DNA of 64,000 nucleotides, from contig NZ_JAURVN010000014.1 of the NCBI RefSeq assembly GCF_030655415.1, forward strand, positions 186,001 through 250,000, read 5' to 3'. Below the pieces are notes generated by a model. It worked only from the letters and a program-made list of their open reading frames with translations. It was not told the origin of the DNA and searched no databases. Position 1 is the stretch's first letter. The number at the start of each line of letters is the position of its first letter. This DNA comes from Herminiimonas sp. Its GTDB lineage: Bacteria > Pseudomonadota > Gammaproteobacteria > Burkholderiales > Burkholderiaceae. This document shows positions 17,229 to 26,431 of the stretch, piece by piece. The translations under genes and the position numbers were made by a program.

Positions 17229-19801
17229 CGCGGGCCGAATCTTCATCTCACTCATCATCTGATTCAGCGCGCCTGTACACCGGTGAGTTTCCCAATTCGC
17301 TGCCGCGACCGCAGGACGAATTACCGGAGCTCAAACGCATTTGGCGCACGCCACGCGGATTACGATTCCTGACGACGGTCAACAACACCAATATTGGCGT
17401 GCTGTATATCGGCACCGCTTTATTGTTCTTTGTGCTGGCCGGCATTCTTGGGCTGATGATCCGTGCACAGTTGGCGGTGCCAGACAACGATCTGATATCT
17501 GCTGGCACGTACAACCAAATATTTACGATGCATGGCACGGTGATGATGTTCCTGTTTGCCATTCCGGTGGTGGAAGCAATCGCCGTGTATCTATTGCCTG
17601 GCATGCTGGGTGCGCGTGATTTGCCATTCCCACGCTTGAGTGCCTACGCATACTGGGCTTATGCGATCGGCGGCCTCGCATTCTTCTGCACCTTGTTCGT
17701 GGGCCTCGCACCGGATGGCGGCTGGTTCATGTATCCGCCTTTGACCAGCAAGGAATATTCTCCCGGCATGAATGCGGATTTCTGGCTTCTAGGTATCGGC
17801 TTCATCGAAATATCCGCGATTGCCGGCGCGATTGAATTGATCATCGGCATCTTGTTTACGCGTGCACCTGGCATGAGCCTGAGCAAGATGCCGATTTATG
17901 CGTGGTCCATGTTGGTGGTGGCGTTGATGATTGTGTTTGCGTTCCCGGCGATCATCGCTGGCACCACGCTGCTAGAACTTGAACGTGCATTTGACTGGCC
18001 ATTCTTTATTGCTGACCGCGGCGGTGATCCGGTGTTGTGGCAGCACCTGTTCTGGTTCTTTGGTCATCCAGAGGTGTACATCATTTTTCTGCCGGCGGCG
18101 GGCATGGTATCGACGATGATTCCGACGATTGCGCAAACGCCGCTGGTTGGTTATCGCACCATCGTGGTGGCGCTGCTGGCAGTCGGGATGTTCAGCTTCG
18201 CGCTGTGGGCCCATCACATGTTTACCGCAGGACTAGGTGTGATGGAATTGAGCTTCGTATCGGCTGCCAGCATGGCGGTGGCGATCCCAACTGCGATTCA
18301 AGTATTTGCATGGATCGCGACCTTGTGGCGCGGCAGGGTGCGCAAAAGCACGCCAACTTATTTCCTGCTCGGCTTCATGTTCATCTTCGTGCTGGGCGGA
18401 CTTACTGGTGTGATGGTGGCGGTGCTGCCGTTCGACTGGCAAGTGCACGACACCTATTTCATCGTTGCGCATCTTCACTACGTGCTGATAGGCGGCATGG
18501 TGTTTCCGATGTTTGCGGGACTATATTACTGGATGCCTCTATTGAACGGAAATACCTTGTCTGAGCGCTGGGGCAAGTGGGTGTTCTGGCTGATGTTCGG
18601 CGGCTTTAATCTGGCATTTTTCCCGATGCACATTACTGGTTTGCTCGGCATGCCTAGACGTGTGTATACCTATGGTGCCGAGATGGGCTGGGGTCTATTG
18701 AACATGCTGTCGTCTATCGGTTCGCTAATTCTGGCGATTGGCGTGGCGCTGTTCTGCATCGATGCGATTCGTACCTTCCGCAAACCGGCACGCAAGATCG
18801 ACAATCCTTGGAATGCATCGACGATGGAATGGCTGGAGTCAGATGACTATTCGTCGCGCAGCATTCCTGAGGTCAAGTCACGCGATCCCTTGTGGGATCA
18901 GCCCAATCTTTCGCAAGAAGTAGCGGCAGGATTGCACTGGTTGCCAGGTGCAGCGACCGGACGTCGCGAGACGATGATGACTAGCCCGGTATCGGCCACG
19001 CCTACGCATGTACAGATATTGCCGACAGACAGCTGGCTGCCCTTGCTGGCCGCAGCAGGTACTGCCGGCTTTTTCTTATTGCTGACGGTGGAGTTGACGG
19101 TGATCGCGTTCATCTGCGGATTTATCGCAATTGCATCGGTCATCTGGTGGTTGTGGCAGGTTGACGTGCAGTCTGCTGCATCGTCGGTCAAGGTGGCTAA
19201 CGGCGTGTGGTTGCCGGTTGGTGCTACTGGCGCAAGCTCGCACTCATGGTGGGCCACCATCATCATGCTGGTGGTCGACCTGACGATTTTTGCGTCCTTC
19301 CTGTTCGCATACATTCATGTTTCGATGATGCTGACTGTGAGCTGTCCGCCACCGAACGCAGCCTTGCCTTCATCTACCTGGCCACTGATGTCGTGCGGAT
19401 TGCTGCTAGCGGGGTCCATCGTGTTTGAAATCATGCGGCGTCGTACACGCAGTCAGCAACTAATATCGCAAACCGGTTTGCGCATCGCCGTGATCGCGGC
19501 TATTGCGATGGTGATTGGCGCCTTCGCTGCCGATTTCATCGGACATCAGCGCGCAGGTCTTGATCCAACTGCACAAGCATGGAGCGCAACCGTTTCTGCA
19601 CTGCTCGCATATCAAGGCTTCCATGTGGTGGTGCTGTCTCTGGCTGCTGGTTATTTGCTGGCGCGATCATGGTCCGGCAAGCTGACTTCTGCCAGCCGCG
19701 GCACACTCGACAACATCGGATTGATGTGGCATTGCACGACCCTGCAAGGGTTCACTGCTGCATTTTTTGTCAATGTGCTGCCCTTGGTGATGGAGTTCTG
19801 A
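17225..19801 (+). CDS. Cytochrome c oxidase, fused subunits I and III
   Basis: An 858-residue multi-helix protein. Residues 1 to about 540 are haem-copper oxidase subunit I: low-spin haem ligands His103 and His418, high-spin haem ligand His416, and CuB ligands His281, His330 and His331, with Tyr285 and Glu283 in GHPEVY as in A-type oxidases. After a hydrophilic linker, residues from about 595 to 858 form a subunit-III-like helical domain. The K-channel position in PTxxKxF carries Gln359 instead of Lys, and the D-channel loop reads RDLPFPRLSA with Asp132 but without the usual Asn pair. It reduces oxygen at the inner membrane. Confidence 0.92.
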   Translation: MTRAESSSHSSSDSARLYTGEFPNSLPRPQDELPELKRIWRTPRGLRFLTTVNNTNIGVLYIGTALLFFVLAGILGLMIRAQLAVPDNDLISAGTYNQIFTMHGTVMMFLFAIPVVEAIAVYLLPGMLGARDLPFPRLSAYAYWAYAIGGLAFFCTLFVGLAPDGGWFMYPPLTSKEYSPGMNADFWLLGIGFIEISAIAGAIELIIGILFTRAPGMSLSKMPIYAWSMLVVALMIVFAFPAIIAGTTLLELERAFDWPFFIADRGGDPVLWQHLFWFFGHPEVYIIFLPAAGMVSTMIPTIAQTPLVGYRTIVVALLAVGMFSFALWAHHMFTAGLGVMELSFVSAASMAVAIPTAIQVFAWIATLWRGRVRKSTPTYFLLGFMFIFVLGGLTGVMVAVLPFDWQVHDTYFIVAHLHYVLIGGMVFPMFAGLYYWMPLLNGNTLSERWGKWVFWLMFGGFNLAFFPMHITGLLGMPRRVYTYGAEMGWGLLNMLSSIGSLILAIGVALFCIDAIRTFRKPARKIDNPWNASTMEWLESDDYSSRSIPEVKSRDPLWDQPNLSQEVAAGLHWLPGAATGRRETMMTSPVSATPTHVQILPTDSWLPLLAAAGTAGFFLLLTVELTVIAFICGFIAIASVIWWLWQVDVQSAASSVKVANGVWLPVGATGASSHSWWATIIMLVVDLTIFASFLFAYIHVSMMLTVSCPPPNAALPSSTWPLMSCGLLLAGSIVFEIMRRRTRSQQLISQTGLRIAVIAAIAMVIGAFAADFIGHQRAGLDPTAQAWSATVSALLAYQGFHVVVLSLAAGYLLARSWSGKLTSASRGTLDNIGLMWHCTTLQGFTAAFFVNVLPLVMEF

Positions 19802-19814
19802 GGATGACATCCTG

Positions 19815-20162
19815 ATGCAATCACGCGACCATTTTTTTCGGGATTCAGTGGATGCCAGTGCGCCGCTATTGCTGTGGGCATTGCATTTTTTTGCCGTATA
19901 TATCTTTGTCGCGTTGGCATGCGGCAGCACCTTGGCTGACGCACAGTTGGCTGGCTATTCGATCATCAAGAGTGTGTCGCTGTTGCTGAGCATGATTGCA
20001 ATTTTGCTCGTCGCGGGATTGTGCTGGCGTGCAATTTTGCTGTGTCGTCAAAGGCCTCAGCAGTTGCTTTCTTTGGCGCGCTTTGGTTGCGCCATGTTAG
20101 CGGCCATAGGGGTTATCTGGACGAGTGTACCTATGCTCATTTTGGCGTCCTGCCAAGCTTGA
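19815..20162 (+). CDS. Small membrane protein of the oxidase operon
   Basis: A 115-residue protein with three predicted membrane helices (about 18-40, 50-72 and 85-110). It starts 13 bases after the subunit I-III gene and its stop is directly followed by the ATG of the peptidase gene, so it is part of the operon. By position it could be a small oxidase subunit or assembly factor, but I recognise no family motif. Confidence 0.7.
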   Translation: MQSRDHFFRDSVDASAPLLLWALHFFAVYIFVALACGSTLADAQLAGYSIIKSVSLLLSMIAILLVAGLCWRAILLCRQRPQQLLSLARFGCAMLAAIGVIWTSVPMLILASCQA

Positions 20163-20708
20163 ATGAATTTTATGCGTAAAGCTTCACGGTTTGTCGTCAC
20201 CGTCTTTGTGCTCGGTTCAATAGTATGGTTGGGCTGGCACTATTTTCCACCCATTGCGCGCACGCCTTTTTATTCCGTTTATCTGAGCTTTCAGGAGTCG
20301 CCGCGCTCGCTGCCTATCCCGGTCAAAAATGTAAAGTCATCGCAACTGGCAGATACATGGAACGCCGCACGAAGCGATAACCGTCTTCATCAAGGCATTG
20401 ATATTTTCGCGCGTCGCGGCACGCCGGTGCTGTCGACGACGGAGGGAATTATCCTGAATGTTGGGACCAACAATCTCGGCGGAAAAGTAGTGTGGGTATT
20501 AGGGCCTGGAGGTCAACGCCATTACTACGCACATCTTGACCGCTATGCCGAGATTGCCGCCGGGGAAAGGGTAGTGGCGGGATCAGAGATTGGCTACGTG
20601 GGCAATACCGGTAACGCGCGTGGAACCTCGCCACATTTACATTACGGGATTTACACCGGTAGCGGTGCGGTGAATCCTTATCCCTTCTTGAAAGCTGTTA
20701 GTCCGTGA
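20163..20708 (+). CDS. M23-family (LytM/lysostaphin-type) metallopeptidase
   Basis: A 181-residue protein with one N-terminal membrane anchor (about 8-28) and a periplasmic M23 domain. Zinc-site residues are His76 and Asp80 (HQGIDIF) and His160 in SPHLHYG, with His158 as the catalytic His. All are present, so it should be an active peptidoglycan endopeptidase or related hydrolase. It is last in the oxidase operon; its start abuts the previous stop (TGAATG). Why a cell-wall peptidase travels with an oxidase is not evident. Confidence 0.88.
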   Translation: MNFMRKASRFVVTVFVLGSIVWLGWHYFPPIARTPFYSVYLSFQESPRSLPIPVKNVKSSQLADTWNAARSDNRLHQGIDIFARRGTPVLSTTEGIILNVGTNNLGGKVVWVLGPGGQRHYYAHLDRYAEIAAGERVVAGSEIGYVGNTGNARGTSPHLHYGIYTGSGAVNPYPFLKAVSP

Positions 20709-20844
20709 TCGTAGACAAATTTGCGAGCTGTTATACAAGCCGCGTCCACTTAATTGACGAACTTAAATGCCATACCGACAGTCATCATATTGCGGATTTA
20801 TTTTCCCTTTATTAACCAATTGGCTTGATGGTCTTAGTCGCACG

Positions 20845-22971
20845 ATGAAAAACTACAGTGTCCCATGTGGTGTCCTTAATTTCAAAAAAACATATCCATC
20901 TGCGATGTGTACTTTGATCGCATCGCTGCTTGCCGCGCACGCGCAAGCTCAGGAAGCATCATCGCTGCAATCGCTGCCGGAGATCGTCGTCAGCGCGAGC
21001 CGCTCGGAACAGAATCGTTTTGATGCACCTGCTGCAATTGATGTAGTGCAAGTCAACGGCTTCAGCGCGCAATCACCGCTGGTCAATATGTCTGAACTGT
21101 TGTCTGCGGTACCAGGCGTACAGGTACGCGAGCGACAGAATTATGCGCAGGACTTGCAGATTTCGGTGCGCGGTTTTGGCACACGTTCTACCTTTGGCGT
21201 TCGTGGTGTACGGATCTTGATAGACGGGATTCCGGCGACGATGCCAGATGGACAGGGACAAGCCTCAAGTGCCAGCCTGGCATCCGCTAGTCGCATCGAG
21301 ATACTCCGTGGTCCGATGGCGCAGTTGTATGGCAATTCTGCCGGCGGCGTGTTGCAAGTCTTCACCAAGGATCCGCCTATGAAACCGGAAGCGTCCTTGT
21401 CCTTGGGATTTGGATCGGACAATCAACGCTTGCTTGGTATCGCTGCGGGCGGCGGCAATGAAACTCTGGGCGGCGTGATTGATATCAGCCAGTATTCAAC
21501 TGATGGCTATCGCGATCACAGTGCTGCACGGCGCACGACCATTAACGCCAAAGTCGTGGCACGTCCATCTAGCGATACCAAAATTACCGCAATTCTCAAT
21601 AGCTTTGATCAGCCCTTGTCGGAAGATCCTTTAGGCCTGACGCGTGCCGATTTTCAGAATAATCCGCGTCAGGTTGTTCCCGGCGCCATTACTTTCGATA
21701 CGCGCAAAACGATCACGCAGCAGCAGATTGGCATCTTGCTCGAACAGCGATTAAGCGCGAGCGACACACTGAATGCCCGCGTATATGGCGGCACGCGCCA
21801 GGTATTTCAGACCCTGGCATTTCCTGGTGATACGCTCGTTCAAGCGGGCGGCGTCGTCGATCTGGATCGTGGTTATGGTGGTGTCGGTTTGAACTGGACC
21901 CACGAGACCCAAGTAAACGGACTGCCGCTAAATTGGACTGTTGGCGTGGAAGCAGACTCTCTAAGCGAACGACGTCTAGGCTTCGTTAACAACAACGGTA
22001 CGCCAGGTGCGTTGCGTCGCGATGAAAACGATCATGCTAAAAATACCGATGTGTTCGCGCAAATCGATTGGACCTTCGCGCCGCAATGGCGTGCCACCGC
22101 CGGTGTGCGCATGAGTCGCGTCAAGCTATCGGTCGATGACAATTACATAGTGCCGAATGCTGATCCAACGTTAAACAATCCTGATGACAGCGGTAGCGTC
22201 GAGTACAAACAGACCAGCCCCGTCGTCGGACTGGCTTGGCGAGCGAGCGACAACGTCAATCTATATGCCAACGTGGGTAAGGGATTCGAAACGCCGACAC
22301 TAGCGGAATCCGCTTATCGCGCCACCGGCACCGGTCCCAATCTCGGCTTGCGCGCATCAACGAGTGTGCAATCCGAGATCGGCGCGAAGATCAAAAATGG
22401 TCGCCACCTGATGGACTTCGCTTTATTTAAATCGCGTAGCAAAAATGAAATCGTGCAGGAGCGATCCGTGTTCGGCAGGGCTACGTTTCAGAACGTTGAT
22501 AGTGTTGAGCGTCGTGGAGTCGAAGCATCATGGCGCACTGAATGGAATAGTCAGCTATCGTCCAATGTGGCCTATACATGGCTAGACGCAAGATTCCGCG
22601 AGTCATTCAGCAGTGCCAATGGCACAAGCGCTGCGGGCAACCGTTTGCCCGGAACCCCGGAGCACAGCCTTTATACGGAGCTGCAATATCGTTGGCAAAA
22701 TGCAGTGACTACCGCAGTAGAGATGCGCGCCGAAAGCGAATCCTATGTGAACGACATCAACAGCGATGCGGCAGGCGGTTACGCGGTGTTCAATCTGAGG
22801 GCAGGGTATGAGTTCAATGCCGGCCCGACGAAGATGATGTTGTTTGGTCGCATCGACAATGTATTCGACCGCGCATATGCAGGGTCGGTTGTGGTCAATG
22901 ATGGCAATGGACGGTTTTTTGAACCGGCACCTGGGCGTCGCCTGTATATAGGAATGCGGACGCAGTTTTAA
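20845..22971 (+). CDS. TonB-dependent outer-membrane receptor
   Basis: A 708-residue receptor. A signal peptide ends at about AHAQAQE. The N-terminal plug carries a TonB-box-like LPEIVVSASR segment, then VPGVQVRERQN and RIEILRGPMAQLYGNSAGGV typical of plug domains. The rest is a beta-barrel that ends in the outer-membrane signature with C-terminal Phe (RLYIGMRTQF). It imports a large ligand such as a siderophore, metal chelate or cofactor; nothing identifies which one. The frame extends back to 20767, but Met at 20845 gives the better signal peptide. Followed by a strong terminator. Confidence 0.9.
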   Translation: MKNYSVPCGVLNFKKTYPSAMCTLIASLLAAHAQAQEASSLQSLPEIVVSASRSEQNRFDAPAAIDVVQVNGFSAQSPLVNMSELLSAVPGVQVRERQNYAQDLQISVRGFGTRSTFGVRGVRILIDGIPATMPDGQGQASSASLASASRIEILRGPMAQLYGNSAGGVLQVFTKDPPMKPEASLSLGFGSDNQRLLGIAAGGGNETLGGVIDISQYSTDGYRDHSAARRTTINAKVVARPSSDTKITAILNSFDQPLSEDPLGLTRADFQNNPRQVVPGAITFDTRKTITQQQIGILLEQRLSASDTLNARVYGGTRQVFQTLAFPGDTLVQAGGVVDLDRGYGGVGLNWTHETQVNGLPLNWTVGVEADSLSERRLGFVNNNGTPGALRRDENDHAKNTDVFAQIDWTFAPQWRATAGVRMSRVKLSVDDNYIVPNADPTLNNPDDSGSVEYKQTSPVVGLAWRASDNVNLYANVGKGFETPTLAESAYRATGTGPNLGLRASTSVQSEIGAKIKNGRHLMDFALFKSRSKNEIVQERSVFGRATFQNVDSVERRGVEASWRTEWNSQLSSNVAYTWLDARFRESFSSANGTSAAGNRLPGTPEHSLYTELQYRWQNAVTTAVEMRAESESYVNDINSDAAGGYAVFNLRAGYEFNAGPTKMMLFGRIDNVFDRAYAGSVVVNDGNGRFFEPAPGRRLYIGMRTQF

Positions 22972-23060
22972 TTCTCTTGTCGCACCATAGAAATACCGAC
23001 TCCGGCATCAAACTCATCTAGTTAATCCAAACGCTTTAACTGACAAATGGCGTAGACAAT

Positions 23061-23097
23061 AAAAAGCGATGAACGCGTAAACGTTCATCGCTTTTTT
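23061..23097. terminator. Bidirectional terminator between TonB receptor and dehydrogenase genes
   Basis: Perfect 15-bp arms (23061-23075 and 23082-23096, core GCGATGAACG) with A-run and T-run ends. It serves the plus-strand receptor gene and can also end transcripts of the convergent minus-strand gene. Confidence 0.92.
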
Positions 23098-23188
23098 ATA
23101 CAGGCTCCCGAGAATGGCTAGCTAAGGAGCGATGGTTTATCACACAGGAGCGGCAATAAACTTCAGAGCATTTGCAGAGCTTATCAAC

Positions 23189-24481
23189 TCAACGATTACG
23201 GGATACTCTCCAAATCGTATTTGCCAGATCATCTGCAATAATCAGCGCTCCGCGAGGATCCACGGTTACCCCGACAGGGCGACCTCTGGTTTTTCCATCG
23301 GCGCCACGGAAGCCGGTCGCAAAGTCTACTGGTTCACCTGATGGGCGGCCCTTACTAAACGGGACGAAGATCACTTTATAGCCGACAGGATCAGCGCGAT
23401 TCCAACTGCCGTGTTCACCGATGAATACACCTTCGGCATAAGCAGGACCCATCACAGCTGAGGAAAAATCCAGGCCGAGAGCAGCTACGTGTGATCCGAG
23501 GCTGTAGTCTGGCTTTACAGCAGCAGCCACTTTTTTCGGATCTTGCGGCTGCGCACGTGTGTCTACGTTCTGACCCCAATAGCTATATGGCCAGCCGTAA
23601 AAAGCACCTTCACGTACTGAAGTCAGGTAGTCCGGAACCAGATCGGGTCCGAGCTCATCACGCTCGTTCACAACTGTCCACAGTTGTCCTGTTGCGGGCT
23701 GTATCGCTAACGCGGTTGGGTTACGAAGACCGGTAGCATAAGTTTTAGCCGCACCTGTTTGAGCGTCCACCTGCCAGACTCTAGCCCGATCAAGTTCAAC
23801 CTCCATGCCACGTTCGGTGATGTTGCTGTTCGAGCCTATACCAACATAAAGGAAGCGGCCGTCAGGGCTGGCGGTGAGCGCCTTGGTCCAATGATGATTT
23901 ACTTCTGATGGCAGGTCTGTAATCTTCGTTGGCTGTCCGCTCGCCTGGGTCTGGCCCGTTTTGTAATCAAAGCTCACCAAGGCATCTTGATTGGCCACAT
24001 AAATTTTGCCATTGGCAAAAGCCAGGCCGTAGGGCGCGTTGAGGTTTTCCGCAAACACTGTCTGCACCTCGTACTTGCCATCACCGTCCGCATCTCTCAA
24101 CAACGTCAGACGATTGCCACCCTTGACCTTGGTATTGCCCTGCGCCTTGATGTAGCCAGCAATCACATCCTTCGGTTTCAGCTTCGCGGCATTCCCGCCG
24201 CGGCCTTCGGCCACAAGAATATCGCCATTCGGCAGGACCAGGGTTTGACGCGGGATCTTCAAATCGGTTGCGATCGCAGTGACGTTGTAACCCTCAGGCA
24301 CTGTTGGTTTCGAATCGCCCCAATTCACCGGCTCGGCAATTTTCATCGACGGCAATAAAGTGCGTTGAGGTTCTGGAAGTTTCGGATCTGCGCCGCGAGC
24401 CTGCGTGGCATCTCCGTCACCGCCGCAAGCGCCCAATAAAAGTGTCATGCTCAACAAAGTGAGTGTGCTGGTATGTTTCAT
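23189..24481 (-). CDS. L-sorbosone/PQQ-dependent sugar dehydrogenase-like lipoprotein
   Basis: A 430-residue beta-propeller protein with a lipoprotein signal (LLLGAC, Cys19). Motifs such as PRQTLVLPNGDILVAE, GLRNPTALAIQP, NERDELGPDLVPDYLT and GEHGSWNR are typical of the soluble quinoprotein glucose/sorbosone dehydrogenase superfamily. It would oxidise a sugar or related compound in the periplasm with PQQ, but PQQ synthesis genes are not in this window and binding residues cannot be fully verified. The ATG at 24481 overlaps the stop of the DUF2231 gene (ATGA), and homology starts here. Confidence 0.87.
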   Translation of the reverse strand: MKHTSTLTLLSMTLLLGACGGDGDATQARGADPKLPEPQRTLLPSMKIAEPVNWGDSKPTVPEGYNVTAIATDLKIPRQTLVLPNGDILVAEGRGGNAAKLKPKDVIAGYIKAQGNTKVKGGNRLTLLRDADGDGKYEVQTVFAENLNAPYGLAFANGKIYVANQDALVSFDYKTGQTQASGQPTKITDLPSEVNHHWTKALTASPDGRFLYVGIGSNSNITERGMEVELDRARVWQVDAQTGAAKTYATGLRNPTALAIQPATGQLWTVVNERDELGPDLVPDYLTSVREGAFYGWPYSYWGQNVDTRAQPQDPKKVAAAVKPDYSLGSHVAALGLDFSSAVMGPAYAEGVFIGEHGSWNRADPVGYKVIFVPFSKGRPSGEPVDFATGFRGADGKTRGRPVGVTVDPRGALIIADDLANTIWRVSRNR

Positions 24482-24912
24482 TCTGCATCTCCTGAACGAA
24501 GTCCGGTAAGCGCTAACCAGGTAGCAGCAAAGGTCAACACGGTCACGATGACTGACAGCACCAGACTTGAGGGCATCGCGGCCCACGCATCTTTGGCATG
24601 TTCAAATGCGTTGAGAAGTCCTAACACCCAAGTGATCAAGACCAGCAGGAAGTATGTTAGCGGACGTCCGGCTTTCCGATCTGCGCCCAACAAATTAGCA
24701 ATCGCAAACAGTAAGGCCAGCCCACAAAACAAAAGGCCTCCTGCAATAAGCCAGGAGGCGAAGTTACTCCACTGTATTTGGTAGGTCTTGAAATAGGCGA
24801 TGTCGCTTAAGAGCGCACCTAAAAACAAAGGCACCGTTCCGGCAATTAATATCGCGTGAAGTGGACCGGGTAGAGCGCGGTAAATAGGGCTGGCAGTGCC
24901 TGAAGAATACAT
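24478..24912 (-). CDS. DUF2231-family membrane protein
   Basis: A 144-residue protein with four predicted membrane helices (about 19-38, 50-73, 83-101 and 115-138), matching the DUF2231 pattern (GPLHAILIAGTVPLFLGALLSDI near the N-terminus). Members sometimes neighbour periplasmic oxidoreductases and may pass electrons to the membrane. Here it is translationally coupled to the sorbosone-dehydrogenase-like lipoprotein, which supports a joint function, by inference. The ribosome-binding site is AAAGGAGC. Confidence 0.82.
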   Translation of the reverse strand: MYSSGTASPIYRALPGPLHAILIAGTVPLFLGALLSDIAYFKTYQIQWSNFASWLIAGGLLFCGLALLFAIANLLGADRKAGRPLTYFLLVLITWVLGLLNAFEHAKDAWAAMPSSLVLSVIVTVLTFAATWLALTGLRSGDAE

Positions 24913-24944
24913 GGCTTGCTCCTTTAAATAAATTTAGGCGTGCG

Positions 24945-24959
24945 ACCAGTCAGACTGGT
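24945..24959. promoter_or_regulatory. Inverted repeat ACCAGT-CAG-ACTGGT upstream of DUF2231 gene
   Basis: Perfect 6-bp arms, 33 bases upstream of the DUF2231 start, in the leader or promoter of the two-gene operon. A possible operator; no regulator gene adjoins. Confidence 0.35.
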
Positions 24960-25041
24960 TGCAGGTATTCGTTAATGATGTACGTCGGGTTCGGCTAGAT
25001 AAGCAGAAATTGCTATGCAAGGCTTGAATAACATTTCTCAC

Positions 25042-25245
25042 TCAACTTGCAGTCGTGCTTACAGGTTCAGGTTTGTTCAAGTACTCGGCAACGTCTTTCA
25101 CCATTACTCCAGCGACGGTTACTGCATCCCACAATTCTTGTGTGGTGCAACCGAACTTTTTGCTCCAATACTGAAGCTCATATGATTCGTTAATATCTAT
25201 GCGACTGCTGTCGGCGGGGATGCGATCTTCAATGTTCTCAGGCAT
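25042..25245 (-). CDS. DUF3606 domain protein
   Basis: A 67-residue protein matching the DUF3606 pattern: a short N-terminal segment DRIPADSSRIDINESYELQYW, then KFGCTTQELWDAVTVAGV and an end rich in Val, Tyr and Leu. Function unknown; small DUF3606 proteins are frequent in stress-tolerant proteobacteria. AAGGAGAAA lies before the ATG at 25245. Confidence 0.82.
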   Translation of the reverse strand: MPENIEDRIPADSSRIDINESYELQYWSKKFGCTTQELWDAVTVAGVMVKDVAEYLNKPEPVSTTAS

Positions 25246-25706
25246 GCTTTTCTCCTTGAACTGGAGTTACAGCTTAAGAACTGGTCAGAATAAGTACTGT
25301 GCGGTAGCACTCATTTCCTATCAATACGAACCTGCTGAGCGACTCTTACGTACGCTGCTCGCAAGGAGTGACTCGTCCAATCTGTTACATCATGTATCAG
25401 CAAAATTGCATAAAACCGTATTTATCTACATTTTCTGCATAAGTATAGTTTGTCACATCGGGACTGCGTACCAGCACTCAGCAACGCCGAAGCAGCTTCC
25501 ATTTCGAATGCCTGCAATCCGAGTGATAACTAAAGTAAAGGCCCCAAATGAACACAACTAACAAAACGGTCATCGTTCGTTCGCAATAAGGAAAAGTGGA
25601 AGATCGTGAATAAAACTTTTACTAATCTGGTTGTTTAACTAAACGCTTGCTTCATTATATTTTGCGGACTGCTGTCGATGACAGCGTCCGCCTAAGGAAA
25701 GAAAGT
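25246..25706. other. Intergenic region, 461 bp, between DUF3606 and DsbA-like genes
   Basis: Divergent promoter region. No gene is apparent; a 13-codon frame near 25550 is too short to support. The right end holds a candidate promoter (TTGTTT about 25631, TTATAT about 25655, 18 bases apart) and the hairpin at 25664-25691. Confidence 0.6.
25664..25691 (+). promoter_or_regulatory. Stem-loop at the predicted 5' end of the DsbA-like mRNA
   Basis: GCGGAC-T-GCTGTC-GAT-GACAGC-GTCCGC: 12 base pairs with one bulged T and a 3-base loop. It starts within about 5 bases of where the upstream candidate promoter would initiate, and ends 2 bases before the AAGGAAAG ribosome-binding site. It could stabilise the message, block translation, or be an operator. 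Confidence 0.5.
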
Positions 25707-26354
25707 ATGAAACTTATATTTGTAGGTGATCCCATGTGTTCATGGTGTTACGGCTTCGGCAAGGAAATGACCGCGCTGGCGAAATTACATCCTGAATTGC
25801 CGCTTGAAATTGTTGTGGGTGGCTTGCGTGCAGGCGCGACGGATGTGCTTGATGAGGCGGGCAAGAACTTTCGCCTTGTTCATTGGGCACGCGTGGAAGA
25901 AGCCAGTGGTTTGCCATTCAATCGTGATGGCTTGATGGCTCGCCAGAATTTTGTATATGACACCGAACCAATTTGTCGTGCCGTAGTAGCCGCGCGAGTG
26001 ATTACACCTGATGCCGATTTGCTGGCCGTATTCAGAGCGCTACAGCATGGCTTTTATGTCGAAGCGGTTGATACGACAGACGGACGTATTCTTGCTCGAC
26101 TGGCGAGCAATGCACTTATCAAGCAGGGCTGTGCGGTCGACGTTAGTGCGTTTTATAAAGTGTGGGAAGCAGATAGCACGATCGCTCTAGCAAAAAAAGA
26201 TTTTGCACGGTCACGTTCATTGGGCGTAAGAAGCTTCCCCGTACTTTTACTGGAAATGGATGGAGAGATACGAACCATCAGTCCCGGATATGCGCATGTT
26301 GAAGAATTAGAGCGGAACTTGCAATTGGTATTGCAAGCACTCCATATTTCATAG
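25707..26354 (+). CDS. DsbA-family (FrnE-like) thiol oxidoreductase
   Basis: A 215-residue cytoplasmic protein without a signal peptide. The thioredoxin-type motif Cys11-Ser-Trp-Cys14 (GDPMCSWCYGFG) is followed by the helical insertion of the DsbA family, and RSLGVRSFPVLLLE contains the cis-Pro loop (Pro at about 181). FrnE-like proteins act as disulfide isomerases or glutathione-dependent reductases under oxidative stress. Start chosen at 25707 behind AAGGAAAG; the frame opens at 25647 but that part overlaps the hairpin. An MFS gene follows after 77 bases. Confidence 0.87.
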   Translation: MKLIFVGDPMCSWCYGFGKEMTALAKLHPELPLEIVVGGLRAGATDVLDEAGKNFRLVHWARVEEASGLPFNRDGLMARQNFVYDTEPICRAVVAARVITPDADLLAVFRALQHGFYVEAVDTTDGRILARLASNALIKQGCAVDVSAFYKVWEADSTIALAKKDFARSRSLGVRSFPVLLLEMDGEIRTISPGYAHVEELERNLQLVLQALHIS

Positions 26355-26431
26355 CCGTTCAACATCATGCTGAAAATAATGCGTCCCAACAATTCATTTG
26401 TTCTAGATCTATCTGAATGCTTTAATGCATC

